Assembly: GCA_947305345.1 (NCBI GenBank)
Contig: CAMZDH010000029.1
Coordinates: 1-6,983, forward strand
Length of the DNA stretch: 6,983 nucleotides
Direction of reading: 5' to 3'
From: an uncultured Lachnospiraceae bacterium
GTDB lineage: Bacteria; Bacillota; Clostridia; Lachnospirales; Lachnospiraceae
Shown here: positions 6,868 through 6,983 of the stretch, in pieces
Layout: each line of letters opens with the position of its first letter
How positions within the stretch are numbered: the stretch's first letter is position 1
The notes under the pieces: generated by a model
The model's database searches: none
Told to the model about the DNA's origin: nothing
What the model saw: the letters and a program-made list of their open reading frames with translations, nothing else
Made by a program: the position numbers and the translations under genes

Positions 6868-6983
6868 CTAAGCTTCAATAAAGCGAAAGCCGTTCCCCCA
6901 GCCGGTGCTGTCCAGTTTCAGTCCTGCGTTTTTTTCGCATTCCCATGGATCACGCCTGATCCGCCGCCTCTGCCAGGACCTTT
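6868..6983 (-). CDS. C-terminal end of an unidentified gene, 5' part outside window
   Basis: A minus-strand frame is open from the right edge (first full codon at 6981) to TAG at 6868-6870, giving 37 residues that end in LDSTGWGNGFRFIEA. I do not recognise a family. The frame is preferred because its stop lies 13 bases before the terminator hairpin. Its first half is odd, rich in Arg and Trp. A competing frame ends in KVLAEAADQA at a TGA (6950-6952); it looks like a plausible protein tail but would leave about 95 bases before the hairpin. A run of seven A (minus strand, 6929-6935) lies between the two halves. Treat both the reading frame and the identity as uncertain. Confidence 0.4.
   Translation of the reverse strand, partial: RSWQRRRIRRDPWECEKNAGLKLDSTGWGNGFRFIEA

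Noticed and set aside
6303..6881. Plus-strand 192-residue open frame crossing the glyA promoter region
   Set aside because: It runs antisense through the glyA start, the promoter and the terminator hairpin, has no ribosome site and resembles no family.
6868..6906. Tail GWGNGFRF as the end of an OmpR-type response regulator (GVGYRF-like)
   Set aside because: The resemblance is limited to a few residues; the preceding residues do not match the winged-helix wing, so no family is assigned.
1..6983. CRISPR array, insertion sequence, toxin-antitoxin, phage or defence genes
   Set aside because: There are no direct-repeat arrays, no transposase or integrase motifs and no accessory genes; nearly all sequence is accounted for by four intact-looking housekeeping or envelope genes.

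Overview
The window reads as a chromosomal housekeeping segment from a GC-rich member of the Clostridia. The evidence is its GC-rich coding sequence, AGGAGG-type ribosome binding sites, standard code with TGA used as a stop, the Firmicute-typical pth-mfd pair, and a large membrane-anchored deacetylase-like protein of a type common in anaerobic Firmicutes. A family-level placement is not possible from the sequence alone. All supported genes lie on the minus strand and are read from right to left.

Layout in transcription order. (1) 6983-6868: the last 37 codons of an unidentified gene. (2) 6854-6814: a near-symmetric hairpin that ends that transcript. (3) 6813-6702: an AT-rich spacer. It carries a sigma-A-type promoter with an extended -10 at 6754-6726, a 20-bp perfect inverted repeat lying on the -10, a second related inverted repeat upstream, and an AGGAGG site. 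(4) 6701-5451: glyA, serine hydroxymethyltransferase, complete. (5) 5406-3781: a 541-residue single-pass membrane protein with a divergent, expanded polysaccharide-deacetylase-like domain. (6) 3771-3199: pth, peptidyl-tRNA hydrolase, complete. (7) 3202 to the left edge: mfd, transcription-repair coupling factor, 1,067 residues visible with the C-terminal end outside the window.

The four genes look like one transcription unit. Gaps are 44 and 9 bases, the last junction is an ATGA overlap, and no terminator or convincing internal promoter is visible between them. The unit joins one-carbon metabolism (GlyA), an envelope protein probably acting on glycan, recycling of stalled peptidyl-tRNA (Pth), and rescue of stalled RNA polymerase with repair recruitment (Mfd). 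Pth-Mfd adjacency is classical in Firmicutes. The deacetylase-like gene between glyA and pth is the least expected member.

I found no mobile element, CRISPR array, tRNA, rRNA, riboswitch or defence system, and no clear new biological system. The points most worth a second look are the operator-like repeat on the glyA promoter, the atypical catalytic motifs of the deacetylase-like protein, and a Gly-to-Cys change in the translocation motif of Mfd.
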